Origin: Cellulomonas denverensis
GTDB lineage: Bacteria > Actinomycetota > Actinomycetes > Actinomycetales > Cellulomonadaceae
Reading direction: 5' to 3'
DNA length: 64,000 nt
Assembly: GCF_012396125.1 (NCBI RefSeq)
Contig: NZ_JAAXOX010000001.1
Coordinates: 186,001 to 250,000, forward strand
In this document: positions 7,954-17,373 of the stretch, one piece after another
Layout: each line of letters starts with the position of its first letter
Position numbering within the stretch: position 1 is the first letter of the stretch
Notes under the pieces: model-generated
What the model saw: the letters and a program-made list of their open reading frames with translations, nothing else
Told to the model about the DNA's origin: nothing
The model's database searches: none
Position numbers and translations under genes: made by a program

Positions 7954-8027
7954 TGCCCCCGGTGGGGTTCGAACCCACACTGGATCGGGTTTAAGCCGAC
8001 TGCCTCTGCCGATTGGGCTACGGGGGC
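7954..8027 (-). tRNA. tRNA with anticodon UAA (Leu), class I-like short variable loop
   Basis: A 74-nt cloverleaf folds on the minus strand. The acceptor stem is GCCCCCG (8027-8021) with CGGGGGC (7961-7955), followed by discriminator A at 7954; CCA is not encoded (ACCG follows). The D arm has three clear pairs. The anticodon stem GTCGG/CCGAT holds loop CTTAAAC, so the anticodon is UAA at 7993-7991. The variable region is only five bases (CCAGT), then GTGGG-TTCGAAC-CCCAC forms a canonical T arm. UAA specifies Leu (codon UUA), yet bacterial tRNA-Leu normally has a long variable arm. The structure is complete and every other arm pairs, so decay is unlikely. The amino acid identity is less certain than the fold. 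Confidence 0.85.
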
Positions 8028-8054
8028 GCGGGGCCATCCTGCCGCAGACACGGC

Positions 8055-8090
8055 GACGCCCCGCACACCGGGTGTGGTGTGCGGGGCGTC
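8055..8090 (-). terminator. Strong terminator hairpin of the NDH-2 gene
   Basis: A perfect 15-bp stem (8055-8069 with 8076-8090) closes a 6-nt loop, 11 bases after the ndh stop codon on the minus strand. It also separates ndh from the tRNA gene. Confidence 0.85.
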
Positions 8091-8101
8091 GGCGACTGCG
8101 G

Positions 8102-9529
8102 TCAGGCCGTCGCGGGGGCCTTCGCCTCGGTGCTGGGCACCGGGCTGTGGTCGGCGGCCGGCTCGGCCTTCGGCTTCGGCGGGACCGAGGCGGCCCGGAA
8201 CTCCGCGCGCGGGTCGTGGATCGAGCCCAGCGGCACGACCTCACGGCGCCAGAGCAGGTTGGCGGTCCAGCCGGCCATGATGTTGATCTTGCGGTTCCAG
8301 GTCGGCATCGCCATCACGTGGTACGTGCGGTGCAGCACCCAGGCGAAGAAGCCGCGGACCTTGATCTTGCCGAACATCTGGGCGACGCCCTTGTACATGC
8401 CGAGGGAGGCCACCGCGCCGACGTTCTTGTGCTTGTACTCGGTGGGCTGCGCCGAGCGGAGCACCAGCGCCAGGTTGTCCGCCAGGTGCTTGGCCTGGCG
8501 CAGCGCGTGCTGGGCGTTCGGCGGGCAGAACGCGCCCGGGTTGTACAGGTCCGGCACCGCGGCGCAGTCACCGGCGGCGTAGGCGTCCGGCACGATGTTG
8601 CCGGTCTCGTCCGCGATCTGCAGCGTCGCGAGGGCGGTGACCCGGCCCATCCGGTCCAGCGGCAGGTCGGAGTTCGCCAGCACCGGGTTGGCCTTGACCC
8701 CGGCGGTCCACACGATGGTCTCGGAGTCGAACTCGGTGCCGTCGGAGAGCACCACGTGCCCGTCGACGCAGGAGTTGAGGAAGGTGGACAGGAACACCTC
8801 GATGCCGCGCTTGCGCAGCTGCTCCAGGGTGTAGCCGCCGAGCTCCTCGGACACCTCCGGCAGGATCCGGCGCGAGCCCTCGACCAGCACGAACCGCAGG
8901 TCGGACTCCTCCAGCGAGGCGTACTGCTTGATCGCGTCCCGGGCCATGTCCTCGACCTCGGCGATCGCCTCCACCCCGGCGAAGCCGCCGCCGACAAAGG
9001 TGAAGGTCAGCATCCGCTTGCGCAGGTCGGCGTCCCAGGTGGACGAGGCCAGGTCGATCCGGCCCAGCACGTGGTTGCGGACCGCGATCGCCTCCTCCAC
9101 GTTCTTGAAGCCGATCGCCTCCTCCGCCAGACCCGGGATCGGCAGCGTCCGGGCCACCGAGCCCAGCCCGACGATCAGGTGGTCGTAGGTGACCCAGTAC
9201 GGCTCACCCTCCTCCGGGGTGATCTGCACGGTGCGGTCGGCGTGCTTGATCTCCGACACCTTGCCCTGCAGGACGTCGACACCCTTGAGCGCCCGCACGT
9301 GCGGGGCCACGACGTGCCGGGCGTCGATCGACCCGGCGGCGGCCTCCGGCAGGAAGGGCGCGTAGGTCATGTACGGCCGCGGGTCCACCACCACGATGGC
9401 GGCCTCGCGGTGACCCAGGCGCCGGCGCAGGCGCTGAGCCGAGTAGAGCCCGACGGTCCCGCCGCCGAGGATCAGGATGCGAGGCACCTTGCGCGGCTTG
9501 GCGCCGGTGGACACAGAGGACTGAGGCAT
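8102..9529 (-). CDS. ndh: Type II NADH dehydrogenase (NAD(P)/FAD-dependent oxidoreductase)
   Basis: The 475-residue flavoprotein has the FAD-binding motif ILILGGGTVGLYSAQRL at residues 17-33 and the NADH-binding motif FTFVGGGFAGVEAIAE near residue 180. AYAAGDCAAVPD marks the second FAD contact near residue 330. The length and order match NDH-2, a peripheral membrane enzyme that passes electrons from NADH to quinone without pumping protons. The C-terminal region (residues 395-440, including ILMAGWTANLL-like hydrophobic stretches) could provide membrane attachment. The tail is Pro/Ala-rich. It has its own terminator and no close operon partner. Confidence 0.9.
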   Translation of the reverse strand: MPQSSVSTGAKPRKVPRILILGGGTVGLYSAQRLRRRLGHREAAIVVVDPRPYMTYAPFLPEAAAGSIDARHVVAPHVRALKGVDVLQGKVSEIKHADRTVQITPEEGEPYWVTYDHLIVGLGSVARTLPIPGLAEEAIGFKNVEEAIAVRNHVLGRIDLASSTWDADLRKRMLTFTFVGGGFAGVEAIAEVEDMARDAIKQYASLEESDLRFVLVEGSRRILPEVSEELGGYTLEQLRKRGIEVFLSTFLNSCVDGHVVLSDGTEFDSETIVWTAGVKANPVLANSDLPLDRMGRVTALATLQIADETGNIVPDAYAAGDCAAVPDLYNPGAFCPPNAQHALRQAKHLADNLALVLRSAQPTEYKHKNVGAVASLGMYKGVAQMFGKIKVRGFFAWVLHRTYHVMAMPTWNRKINIMAGWTANLLWRREVVPLGSIHDPRAEFRAASVPPKPKAEPAADHSPVPSTEAKAPATA

Positions 9530-9596
9530 GCCTTAACGGTAGATCCGTGCCACGGCCCCGGTCGACTCAGCACTGCGTGATTCTGGGCACAAAGTC

Positions 9597-10748
9597 CTAC
9601 GAATCCGCTGGCCCGTCGGCGCTCACCGTGCTGGTCGCCGTCTCCTCGGCCTCCGGCGTGGGCGCTTGGTCCCGGTTGATCAGCTCGACGGCCGGGGCCT
9701 GGGCGAACGGCCGCGGCGGCTGCCGCAGCTGCTCACCGTCCACCAGCGGGAGCATGCCGCCCACCGGGTCGCCGGTGTAGTCGATGGCACTCTCCGGGGC
9801 ACCGCTGAGCGGGTAGACGTTCCACCGGTTGCGGCCGTCGGCATCCTGCACCGGGTAGAACGTCCACGGCTCGCTCACTCCCGGGAGCTGGAGCGCATAG
9901 GGCTGCAACCCGTTGACGGACATGCTGACGGTCTGCACCGGACGCCCGCGGTCGTCGTAGATCTGTACCCCGGTCAGCGGCTTGCCGTCGGCGTCGTAGG
10001 CGAACAGGTTCGACACCTGCACCCCGTCCACGACGACGCCATCCGTCGGCTTGGCGACCGCGTTGCCGGCGGTGTCGACGTAGCGCACCTGCATGTTCGT
10101 CGCCGCCCAGTACATCTCCCCCGAGGCGCCGGAGACCGCCTGCACCACCGGCACGGCGGCCAGCACCGCGAACACGCTCACCGCGGTGGACGCCCAGCGC
10201 ACCGGACGGCGATCACCGGCCCGGCGCCGCGCGATGCCGAAGGCCACCGAGGCGACCACCGTGGCCAGCAACGCCAGGCGCAACAGCCCCGACCAGGGCA
10301 GCGCCTCCCGGTTCTGCGGGCCCAGGTAGCGGCCGGCCGAACCGAGCTGCAGCACCACCTGGAACAGGATCCAGCCCCGGGCCACCCACCACACCGGCGC
10401 CAGGTCGCGCACCCAGGACGGCCGGGCCGCCCACCGGCTCCGGACCGCCCGCACCACGGGTCCCACCCGGCCGCGCAGCCGCCGCCCACTCGGCGCCGGC
10501 GAGCCCGCGAACGGCAGACCCGCCGCGGTGCACAGCTCCCGGGCGTAGGCCTCCGGCGTGCCGAATCGCGCCACCAGCGACTCCCGGTCCAGCGGGCCGG
10601 CCTCGTCGATGTCGTGCACCGCATCCGCCAGGTCCCCCGCCAGGCCGTCGGTCAGCTCGGCGGCCTCGTCGGGGTCCAGTCCGCCGAGCAGCGCGCGCAC
10701 CTCCTCGACGTAGGCCTCCACCGCCCGCTCGCCCGTCACCGCGTTCAT
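9597..10748 (-). CDS. HAAS-domain membrane protein, partner of PadR
   Basis: The 383-residue protein begins with a helical HAAS-like domain (VEAYVEEVRALLGGLDPDEAAELTDGLAGDLADA, residues 10-45, then RFGTPEAYARELCTAAGL). Three membrane segments follow: near WWVARGWILFQVVLQL, LLRLALLATVVASVAFGIA and STAVSVFAVLAAVPVVQAV. A C-terminal extracytoplasmic domain of about 170 residues contains YVDTAGNAVAKPTDGVVVDG. HAAS domains occur in membrane proteins encoded beside PadR regulators. The ATG overlaps the PadR stop by four bases, so this is a PadR-controlled two-gene unit. Its physiological role is unknown. Confidence 0.7.
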   Translation of the reverse strand: MNAVTGERAVEAYVEEVRALLGGLDPDEAAELTDGLAGDLADAVHDIDEAGPLDRESLVARFGTPEAYARELCTAAGLPFAGSPAPSGRRLRGRVGPVVRAVRSRWAARPSWVRDLAPVWWVARGWILFQVVLQLGSAGRYLGPQNREALPWSGLLRLALLATVVASVAFGIARRRAGDRRPVRWASTAVSVFAVLAAVPVVQAVSGASGEMYWAATNMQVRYVDTAGNAVAKPTDGVVVDGVQVSNLFAYDADGKPLTGVQIYDDRGRPVQTVSMSVNGLQPYALQLPGVSEPWTFYPVQDADGRNRWNVYPLSGAPESAIDYTGDPVGGMLPLVDGEQLRQPPRPFAQAPAVELINRDQAPTPEAEETATSTVSADGPADS

Positions 10749-11074
10749 GCCGCTTCCTCTCCATCGAGCAGGCGGGTCATCGTCCCCGCGAACTCCTGCC
10801 AGTCCTTGCGCTGCTCCGCCAGGGACTGCCTGCCCTGCGGGTTGATGCCGTAGTACTTGCGGTGCGGGCCCTCGTCGCTCGGCACGACGTACGAGGTGAG
10901 CAGCCCCGAGGAGTACAGGCGCCGCAGCGTGCCGTACACACTCGCGTCACCGACCTCGGTCAGTCCGGCGGCGCGCAACCGGCGGACGACGTCATAGCCG
11001 TATCCGTCCTCGGCTGCGACGGTCGCCAGCACGGCCACGTCCAGCACGCCCTTCAGCAGCTGGGTGGTGTCCAT
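10745..11074 (-). CDS. PadR-family transcriptional regulator (second copy type)
   Basis: This 109-residue winged-helix protein starts at the ATG at 11074 with CGGAGG just upstream; the open frame upstream of it lacks a ribosome site. It has the PadR pattern LLKGVLDVAVLATVAAEDGYGYDVVRRLRAAGL and the wing VVPSDEGPHRKYYGINPQGRQSL. It probably controls itself and the overlapping HAAS-domain membrane protein. A TAGTAT -10-like element lies on the minus strand at 11151-11146, and an inverted repeat GCGGGAG/CTCCCGC lies at 11111-11138. Confidence 0.88.
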   Translation of the reverse strand: MDTTQLLKGVLDVAVLATVAAEDGYGYDVVRRLRAAGLTEVGDASVYGTLRRLYSSGLLTSYVVPSDEGPHRKYYGINPQGRQSLAEQRKDWQEFAGTMTRLLDGEEAA

Positions 11075-11862
11075 CGGTCCTCCGTTCGGGGCTGCCCCCT
11101 GTGGTCTGGTGCGGGAGGCGACCCTCCTCGACTCCCGCACGATCGATACTACTGTGGAATGCGCACTACCTTCAAGCCCGAACTACTGCGTGGTGCGAAA
11201 GGCCTGGCCGCGGCCGGTGACTGCGGTGGTCCCGCACCGAGTTCGTGCCCGCCGCCACCGACCTCGGCGCCGCCTGACCGACATCAGGCGGGCGACACCC
11301 GCCTGACCGCGCAGCCGCCGGACGGCCCAGGTCGCCGGCCGTGCAGGGCGGGGCGTGGCGCGGGGCGTGGCGCGTGGCGCGTGGCGTGGCGCGTGGCCTA
11401 GGGCGTGGGACGTGGGGCGCCGAGTGTGGTGGATCGGCGGCGAGGTCGTGCGCCGGGATGCCGACCTGGGCGCCGATGTCACGAAGTCGGCGCGGGTACG
11501 GGGCAATAGACGGACCGGCTGACGCTGGATCCGGCGTCAGGGCCGGACGACCCCTGGCCTCGCGCGCAGCCGCCGGACGGCCCGGGTGGCCGCCGGTGCG
11601 GCGCGTGGGTACCGAGTGCGGTGGATCGGCACCAAGGTCGTCTACCCGGATGCCGCCGCCGCACCGAGAGTGCACGAATGCACGCCTCAGAGCTGCTGAG
11701 GCGTGCATTCGTGCACTCTCGGCGGACCTGGGCGCGCGAGGTCGGGTGCTGACGCTGGGTCCGGGCTCGGGCCGGGCGGGGATGGGGTCAGGCGGGGGTG
11801 GATCAGGCGGGAGTGGGTCAGGCGGGGGTGGGTCAGGCGGGGGTGGGTCAGGCCGGGGTGGG
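11075..11862. other. Repeat-rich gap without a convincing gene
   Basis: No frame in this 0.8-kb stretch shows credible protein features, although long open frames exist because of the base composition. It contains GCGTGGCGCG-type direct repeats (about 11345-11400) and two diverged copies of a 100-150-base unit, starting with CGCAGCCGCCGGACGGCCC near 11309 and 11564. It also holds a 27-bp perfect inverted repeat (11664-11722) and a 15-bp minisatellite (from 11787). It may be decayed duplicated sequence downstream of ppx. Confidence 0.6.
11664..11722. repeat. 27-bp perfect inverted repeat with 5-nt loop
   Basis: The arms 11664-11690 and 11696-11722 are exactly complementary (CCGAGAGTGCACGAATGCAC... 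on the left) around AGCTG. It lies 140 bases after the ppx stop. It could act as a transcription terminator, but the stem is unusually long and perfect and no U-tract follows. Confidence 0.85.
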
Positions 11863-11876
11863 TCAGGCGGGGGTGG
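11787..11876. repeat. Six tandem copies of a 15-bp unit overlapping the ppx stop codon
   Basis: The unit GTCAGGCGGGGGTGG repeats at 11787, 11802, 11817, 11832, 11847 and 11862 with one or two substitutions in the second copy and one in the fifth. The last copy contains the ppx stop codon. Because 15 is a multiple of three, each copy places TGA in the ppx frame on the minus strand. Confidence 0.9.
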
Positions 11877-12813
11877 CGATGCTCCAGGCGATGCCGTCGA
11901 GGATGTCGTGCTCGGAGGTGACGACCTCGGTGAGCGACCCGCCGGCGGCGGCGACCTCGCGCTGGACCCGGAGCACCACCTCGCGCCAGATCAGGGCACC
12001 GGCGGCGATCACGTCGATCCGGCCGGGGTGCATGAAGCCGAGGGCGGCGCGGGAGTCGCGGTCGCGGGCGATCAGGTCGTCGCAGGCGGCGACCACCTGG
12101 TCGACGGTGAGGGTGGCGCCGTCGATCCGGTCCGGGCGGTAGCGGTCCAGGCCGAGCGCGTGCGCGGTGACGGTGGTGACCGACCCGGCGACCCCGACCA
12201 GGGTGCGGGTGCGGCCGACCGGCACCTCGGCGATCGCGACATCCAGGGCGGCGTGCACATCGGCGACCGCGGCGGCCACCTGCTCCGGGGTCGGCGGGTC
12301 GCTCAGCAGGTGCCGCTCGGTGATCCGGACACAACCGACGTCCATCGAGTGCGCGGCCGCCGGGCTCTGCTCGCCGAGCACGACCTCGGTGGAGCCGCCG
12401 CCCAGGTCGATCACCAGGTACGGCCCGGGCCGGCCGATCATGCCGGTGGCGCCGCGGAAGGACAGTGCGGCCTCCTCGACGCCGCCGATCACCTCCGGCT
12501 CGACGCCCAGGGCGTCCCGGACGCCGGCCACGAACTCGTCCCGGTTCTCGGCGTCGCGGGAGGCGCTGGTGGCGACGAACCGGATCGCCTCGACGCCCAG
12601 GTCAGTGCAGATCGCGGCGTACCGGCGGGCGGCGTCCAGGGTGCGGGCCATCGCCTCGGGGGCGATCCGGCCGGTGCGGTCGACCCCCTGGCCGAGTCGC
12701 ACGACCTCCATCCGCCGGTCGAGGTCGACCAGGGTGCCGGCCTCCGGGTCGATGTCGGCGACCAGGAGCCGGATCGAGTTCGTGCCGCAGTCGATGGCAG
12801 CCACACGGGTCAC
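11863..12813 (-). CDS. ppx: Exopolyphosphatase / guanosine pentaphosphatase (Ppx/GppA family)
   Basis: The protein (316 residues from the GTG at 12813) has the ASKHA-fold phosphate-binding motifs AAIDCGTNSIRLLVAD at the N-terminus and YLVIDLGGGSTEVVLG near residue 135. This matches short actinobacterial Ppx proteins that hydrolyse polyphosphate or pppGpp. The GTG at 12813 has GGAAGG eight bases upstream; an ATG nine bases earlier (12822) touches that ribosome site, so the GTG is preferred. It lies 46 bases after DUF501. The order eno, ftsB, DUF501, ppx is the conserved actinobacterial arrangement. The 3' end runs into a minisatellite. Confidence 0.88.
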   Translation of the reverse strand: MTRVAAIDCGTNSIRLLVADIDPEAGTLVDLDRRMEVVRLGQGVDRTGRIAPEAMARTLDAARRYAAICTDLGVEAIRFVATSASRDAENRDEFVAGVRDALGVEPEVIGGVEEAALSFRGATGMIGRPGPYLVIDLGGGSTEVVLGEQSPAAAHSMDVGCVRITERHLLSDPPTPEQVAAAVADVHAALDVAIAEVPVGRTRTLVGVAGSVTTVTAHALGLDRYRPDRIDGATLTVDQVVAACDDLIARDRDSRAALGFMHPGRIDVIAAGALIWREVVLRVQREVAAAGGSLTEVVTSEHDILDGIAWSIATPA

Positions 12814-12859
12814 GTGGGACATCCTTCCCGCCCGGCGGTGCCGGGGATCGTTCGAGGGG

Positions 12860-13405
12860 TCAGCAGGTGCAACGGTCGGGGCGCCAGCTGTCGCGCAGCC
12901 GGAGCAGCACCTCGTCGCCGACCGGGTTCACGCCGGGCCCGGCGGCCAGCGCGTGACCGAGCAGCGCGTGCAGGCACTTGACCCGGGTCGGCATCCCACC
13001 GGCGGAGATGCCGTCGATCTCCGGCACCTCGCCCAGCTCGGCGCGGTCGGCGAGGTACGCCTCGTGCGCCCGCTGGTAGGCGGCGGCGACCGGCTCGGTG
13101 CGCACCCACTCGCTGAGTCCGACCATCTGGCCGGTCGCCTCCAGGGTGCTGGCCCCGGCGACCGCCTCCGGGCTGGTCAGGTAGTAGGTGGTCGGGAACG
13201 GGCTGCCGTCGGGGAGCCGCGGGGAGGTGCGGACCACCAGCGGCCGGCCGCACACGCAGCGGGCGGCGACGGCGACCACGCCGCGCGCCGGGCGGCCGAG
13301 CTGTTCGCGCAGCACGTCCAGGTCCTCGGCATCGACCTCCGGGCGGCTGCGATCGGCCCGGGGCACCACGGTCGGGTCGGGCAGGACGGCGGGCAGGTCG
13401 GTCAC
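12860..13405 (-). CDS. DUF501 family protein
   Basis: This 181-residue protein carries the DUF501 pattern: a pair of cysteines in ARCVCGRPLVV, then SPFPTTYYLTSPEAV in the middle, GMPTRVKCLHALLGHALA near residue 145 and a C-terminal CTC. These histidine/cysteine positions suggest metal or cofactor binding, but the function is not established. It starts with GTG and sits between the FtsB-like gene and ppx, as in many actinobacteria. Imperfect TCACGGGG repeats lie just upstream (13403-13454). Confidence 0.8.
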   Translation of the reverse strand: MTDLPAVLPDPTVVPRADRSRPEVDAEDLDVLREQLGRPARGVVAVAARCVCGRPLVVRTSPRLPDGSPFPTTYYLTSPEAVAGASTLEATGQMVGLSEWVRTEPVAAAYQRAHEAYLADRAELGEVPEIDGISAGGMPTRVKCLHALLGHALAAGPGVNPVGDEVLLRLRDSWRPDRCTC

Positions 13406-13515
13406 GGGGTCCTCACGGGGGTGCTCACGGGGTCTTCACGGGGTCAGTCACCGGGTCGGGCGGGGCAGAACGGGGTGGAACAGGGCAAGACGAGGAACAG
13501 CCGGGCGCCGGGTGG

Positions 13516-14337
13516 TCACTCGGTCGCCGCGGGGTCGGGCACATTGTCCCCCGACTCGGCACCGGAACCCGCATCGGCACCGGATCCCGCCTCGTCGCCG
13601 CCCGCACCGGGGTCACCGCCCGCACCGTCCGCGCCCTCGCCGGTCTCCCCGGTGCCCGCGACCCCGGCCACCTGCACCGAGTCCCAGATCTGGGCGTACC
13701 ACGGCCGGGTGGGGTCGGACTCCACGGCCGGGCCGTCGCCGGTGTCCTCGTCGGCGGTCTGTGCCGGGACGGACTCCGGGTCGGCCACCCGCAGCGCCTG
13801 CTCCCCCGGCATCACGAAGGCCAGCCGCTCCCGGGCCTGCGCCTCGACGTAGGCGGGGTCCGACCACCGGTCGAGCTCGGCCTGCAAGTCCTCGTTGCGC
13901 TGCTCGGCCGCGGCGAGCTCGGCGCGGGACTGCTGGAGCTGGACCTGCTGGTTGAGGTAAGACCGCAGGGTCGGGAACACCAGGATGAATGCCACGGCGA
14001 GCACGATCAGCATCACCAGCGCCCGGATGGTGAACAGCCGAGGCACCCGCTGCTGGACGGTCTCGCTGCCACCGCCCCGGCCACCACCGGAGCCGGTCCG
14101 GGCCGCGGGGCGCGCGGAGGCCGGACGGCTGGTCGACGACTTGGGGGTGGCCGCCCGTGCCGGTCGCACCCGCGGCGGAGTCGGACGGGGGGCGGCACCG
14201 GCCGGGCGCAGGGTGGCCGGGCGCTTCTCCTCGGACCGGCGCTGCTCCACGCCCCGCTGGCCGCTGCGCTGCACCTCACCGGAGTCCGCGCGCCCGGCAC
14301 CCGGACGGGGTGCGGCGGGGCGGCGCGGGGCAGACAT
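13516..14337 (-). CDS. FtsB/DivIC-family septum formation initiator
   Basis: The 273-residue protein has a long Arg/Pro/Ala-rich cytoplasmic N-terminus (about 95 residues). One membrane helix (RALVMLIVLAVAFILVFPTL) is followed by a coiled coil (NQQVQLQQSRAELAAAEQRNEDLQAEL). Next comes the DivIC motif DPAYVEAQARERLAFVMPGE. The tail of about 70 residues is Gly/Ala/Asp-rich and low in complexity. FtsB/DivIC proteins form a complex with FtsL and FtsQ/DivIB at the division septum. It lies downstream of eno, the conserved neighbour. The ATG at 14337 is the first after an in-frame stretch of unrelated sequence. Confidence 0.85.
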   Translation of the reverse strand: MSAPRRPAAPRPGAGRADSGEVQRSGQRGVEQRRSEEKRPATLRPAGAAPRPTPPRVRPARAATPKSSTSRPASARPAARTGSGGGRGGGSETVQQRVPRLFTIRALVMLIVLAVAFILVFPTLRSYLNQQVQLQQSRAELAAAEQRNEDLQAELDRWSDPAYVEAQARERLAFVMPGEQALRVADPESVPAQTADEDTGDGPAVESDPTRPWYAQIWDSVQVAGVAGTGETGEGADGAGGDPGAGGDEAGSGADAGSGAESGDNVPDPAATE

Positions 14338-14430
14338 GTCCCCGATTCTGCCGTGTCCGGGCGGCGCGGGAGGGGACGCGGGCCGGTGCGTGTTGGTGAA
14401 GAGCCGGTGTCGGTGCCGACGGCGGACGTG

Positions 14431-14467
14431 CCGGAGGCCGGCGACCACGTGGGTCGCCGGCCTCCGG
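14431..14467 (-). terminator. Enolase terminator hairpin
   Basis: A perfect 16-bp stem (14431-14446 with 14452-14467) with a 5-nt loop stands 22 bases after the eno stop codon. It separates eno from the FtsB-like gene. Confidence 0.85.
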
Positions 14468-14488
14468 TCCGTGCGGTGAGCTGGTCGC

Positions 14489-15808
<1,320 letters not shown>

Positions 15809-15831
15809 CTAGTGCCGACGGCCGCGGGAGT

Positions 15832-15864
15832 CGCCGGGACCTTCGGTGGACGAGGGTCCCGGCG
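15832..15864 (-). terminator. Hairpin after pntB
   Basis: CGCCGGGACC (15832-15841) pairs with GGTCCCGGCG (15855-15864) around a 13-base loop. It lies 13 bases after the pntB stop on the minus strand, upstream of eno. Confidence 0.6.
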
Positions 15865-15876
15865 GGTCTGGGCTGG

Positions 15877-17373
15877 TCAGAGCGCCTGGACGATCGCCTC
15901 GACCTGGGTCTTGGCGTCACCGAACAGCATCGCGGTGTTGTCCCGGAAGAACAGCGGGTTCTGCACCCCGGCGTACCCGGTGGCCATCGACCGCTTGAAC
16001 ACGATCACCTGGCCGGCCTCCCAGACCCGCAGCACCGGCATCCCGGCGATCGGCGAGTTCGGGTCGTCCAGCGCGGCGGGGTTCACGGTGTCGTTCGCAC
16101 CGATCACCAGCACCACGTCGGTGTCGGCCAGGTCGTCGTTGATCTCGTCCATCTCCAGGACGATGTCGTAGGGCACCTTGGCCTCGGCCAGCAGCACGTT
16201 CATGTGCCCGGGCAGCCGGCCGGCGACCGGGTGCACGCCGAACCGGACCTCGACGCCCTGGGCCCGCAGCCGGGACACCAGGTCGGCGACCGGGTACTGC
16301 GCCTTGGCCACCGCCATCCCGTAGCCGGGGGTGATCACGACGGTCTTGGCGTTCTTCAGCAGTTCGGCGACCTCGGGGGCCAGGATCTCGCGATGTTCGC
16401 CGTAGTCCTGGTCGCCGCCCGCCACCGGGGCGCCACCGTCGGAGCCGAAGCCGCCGAGGATCACGCTGATGAACGAGCGGTTCATCGCCCGGCACATGAT
16501 GTAGCTGAGGATCGCACCGGAGGAGCCGACCAGGGCGCCGGTGATGATCAGCAGGTCGTTGCTCAGCATGAAGCCGGTGGCCGCGGCCGCCCAGCCGGAG
16601 TACGAGTTCAGCATCGAGACCACGACCGGCATGTCGCCGCCGCCGATCGCCGCGACCAGGTGCCAGCCCAGGGCCAGCGCGATCACGGTCATCAGCAGCA
16701 GCGGCACCAGGCTCGGCGAGGCCAGGAACCAGACCATCAGCCCGGCGCTGACCACCAGGGCGCCCAGGTTCAGCCAGTTGCGGCCGGGCAGGGTCAGCGG
16801 GGCGGACTTCATCTTCGCCGACAGCTTGAGGTAGGCGACGATCGAGCCGGTGAAGGTGACCGCACCGATCAGCACGCCGAGGAAGACCTCGACCAGGTGC
16901 ACGGTGTCCGGCCGGGGCGTGTAGATCGTGTCGGACAGCGGGGCGTAGGCGAACCAGCCCGAGACCGTGACCTCGGTCAGGTAGGAGTTGATCCCGACCA
17001 GCACCGCGGCCAGACCGACGAAGCTGTGCAGGATCGCGATCAGCTCGGGCATCTGGGTCATCTCGACCCGCTGCGCCCGCCACACGCCCACCGCGGCGCC
17101 GACGATCAGCACCAGGGCGATCAGCAGGAGGGTGACCAGCGCGTTGCGCTCGGACTGGTCCAGCGCCAGCACGATGGTCGCCACCAGGGCCAGCACCATG
17201 CCGACCATGCCGAGCAGGTTGCCGCGCCGGGCGGTCTCCTGCCGGGACAGCCCGGCCAGCGACAGCACGAACAGCACCGCCGCGATCACGAACGCGGCCT
17301 GCACGGCGGAGGTGAGGGTCGAGGACTCCGCCTCGGCGCCCAGCAACGCCGGGAACAGGGTGGGGACGGACAT
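15877..17373 (-). CDS. pntB: NAD(P) transhydrogenase subunit beta
   Basis: The 498-residue membrane subunit has eight or nine hydrophobic helices (for example [49 protein letters not shown]). The soluble NADP(H)-binding dIII domain follows, with [14 protein letters not shown] near residue 330, [35 protein letters not shown] and [15 protein letters not shown]. It couples proton movement to hydride transfer between NADH and NADP. TGATG overlaps the pntA stop by one base with AAGGAGG upstream. Together with the fused pntA it makes a complete enzyme. Confidence 0.95.
   Translation of the reverse strand: MSVPTLFPALLGAEAESSTLTSAVQAAFVIAAVLFVLSLAGLSRQETARRGNLLGMVGMVLALVATIVLALDQSERNALVTLLLIALVLIVGAAVGVWRAQRVEMTQMPELIAILHSFVGLAAVLVGINSYLTEVTVSGWFAYAPLSDTIYTPRPDTVHLVEVFLGVLIGAVTFTGSIVAYLKLSAKMKSAPLTLPGRNWLNLGALVVSAGLMVWFLASPSLVPLLLMTVIALALGWHLVAAIGGGDMPVVVSMLNSYSGWAAAATGFMLSNDLLIITGALVGSSGAILSYIMCRAMNRSFISVILGGFGSDGGAPVAGGDQDYGEHREILAPEVAELLKNAKTVVITPGYGMAVAKAQYPVADLVSRLRAQGVEVRFGVHPVAGRLPGHMNVLLAEAKVPYDIVLEMDEINDDLADTDVVLVIGANDTVNPAALDDPNSPIAGMPVLRVWEAGQVIVFKRSMATGYAGVQNPLFFRDNTAMLFGDAKTQVEAIVQAL

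Noticed and set aside
7954..8027. tRNA pseudogene or stop-suppressor tRNA
   Set aside because: All arms pair and the anticodon is UAA (codon UUA), not UUA/CUA/UCA, so it does not read stop codons. The compact structure does not look decayed.
11172..11708. 178-codon leftward ORF and the 546-codon rightward frame in the repeat-rich gap
   Set aside because: The translations are Arg/Pro/Ala/Gly-rich strings made by repeats and base composition, with no domain, signal or good ribosome site.
11664..11722. Terminal inverted repeat of an insertion sequence
   Set aside because: The two arms are only five bases apart and no transposase is nearby, so this is a hairpin rather than a pair of element ends.
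11787..11876. CRISPR array
   Set aside because: The repeats are contiguous 15-bp units with no spacers, and no cas genes are nearby.
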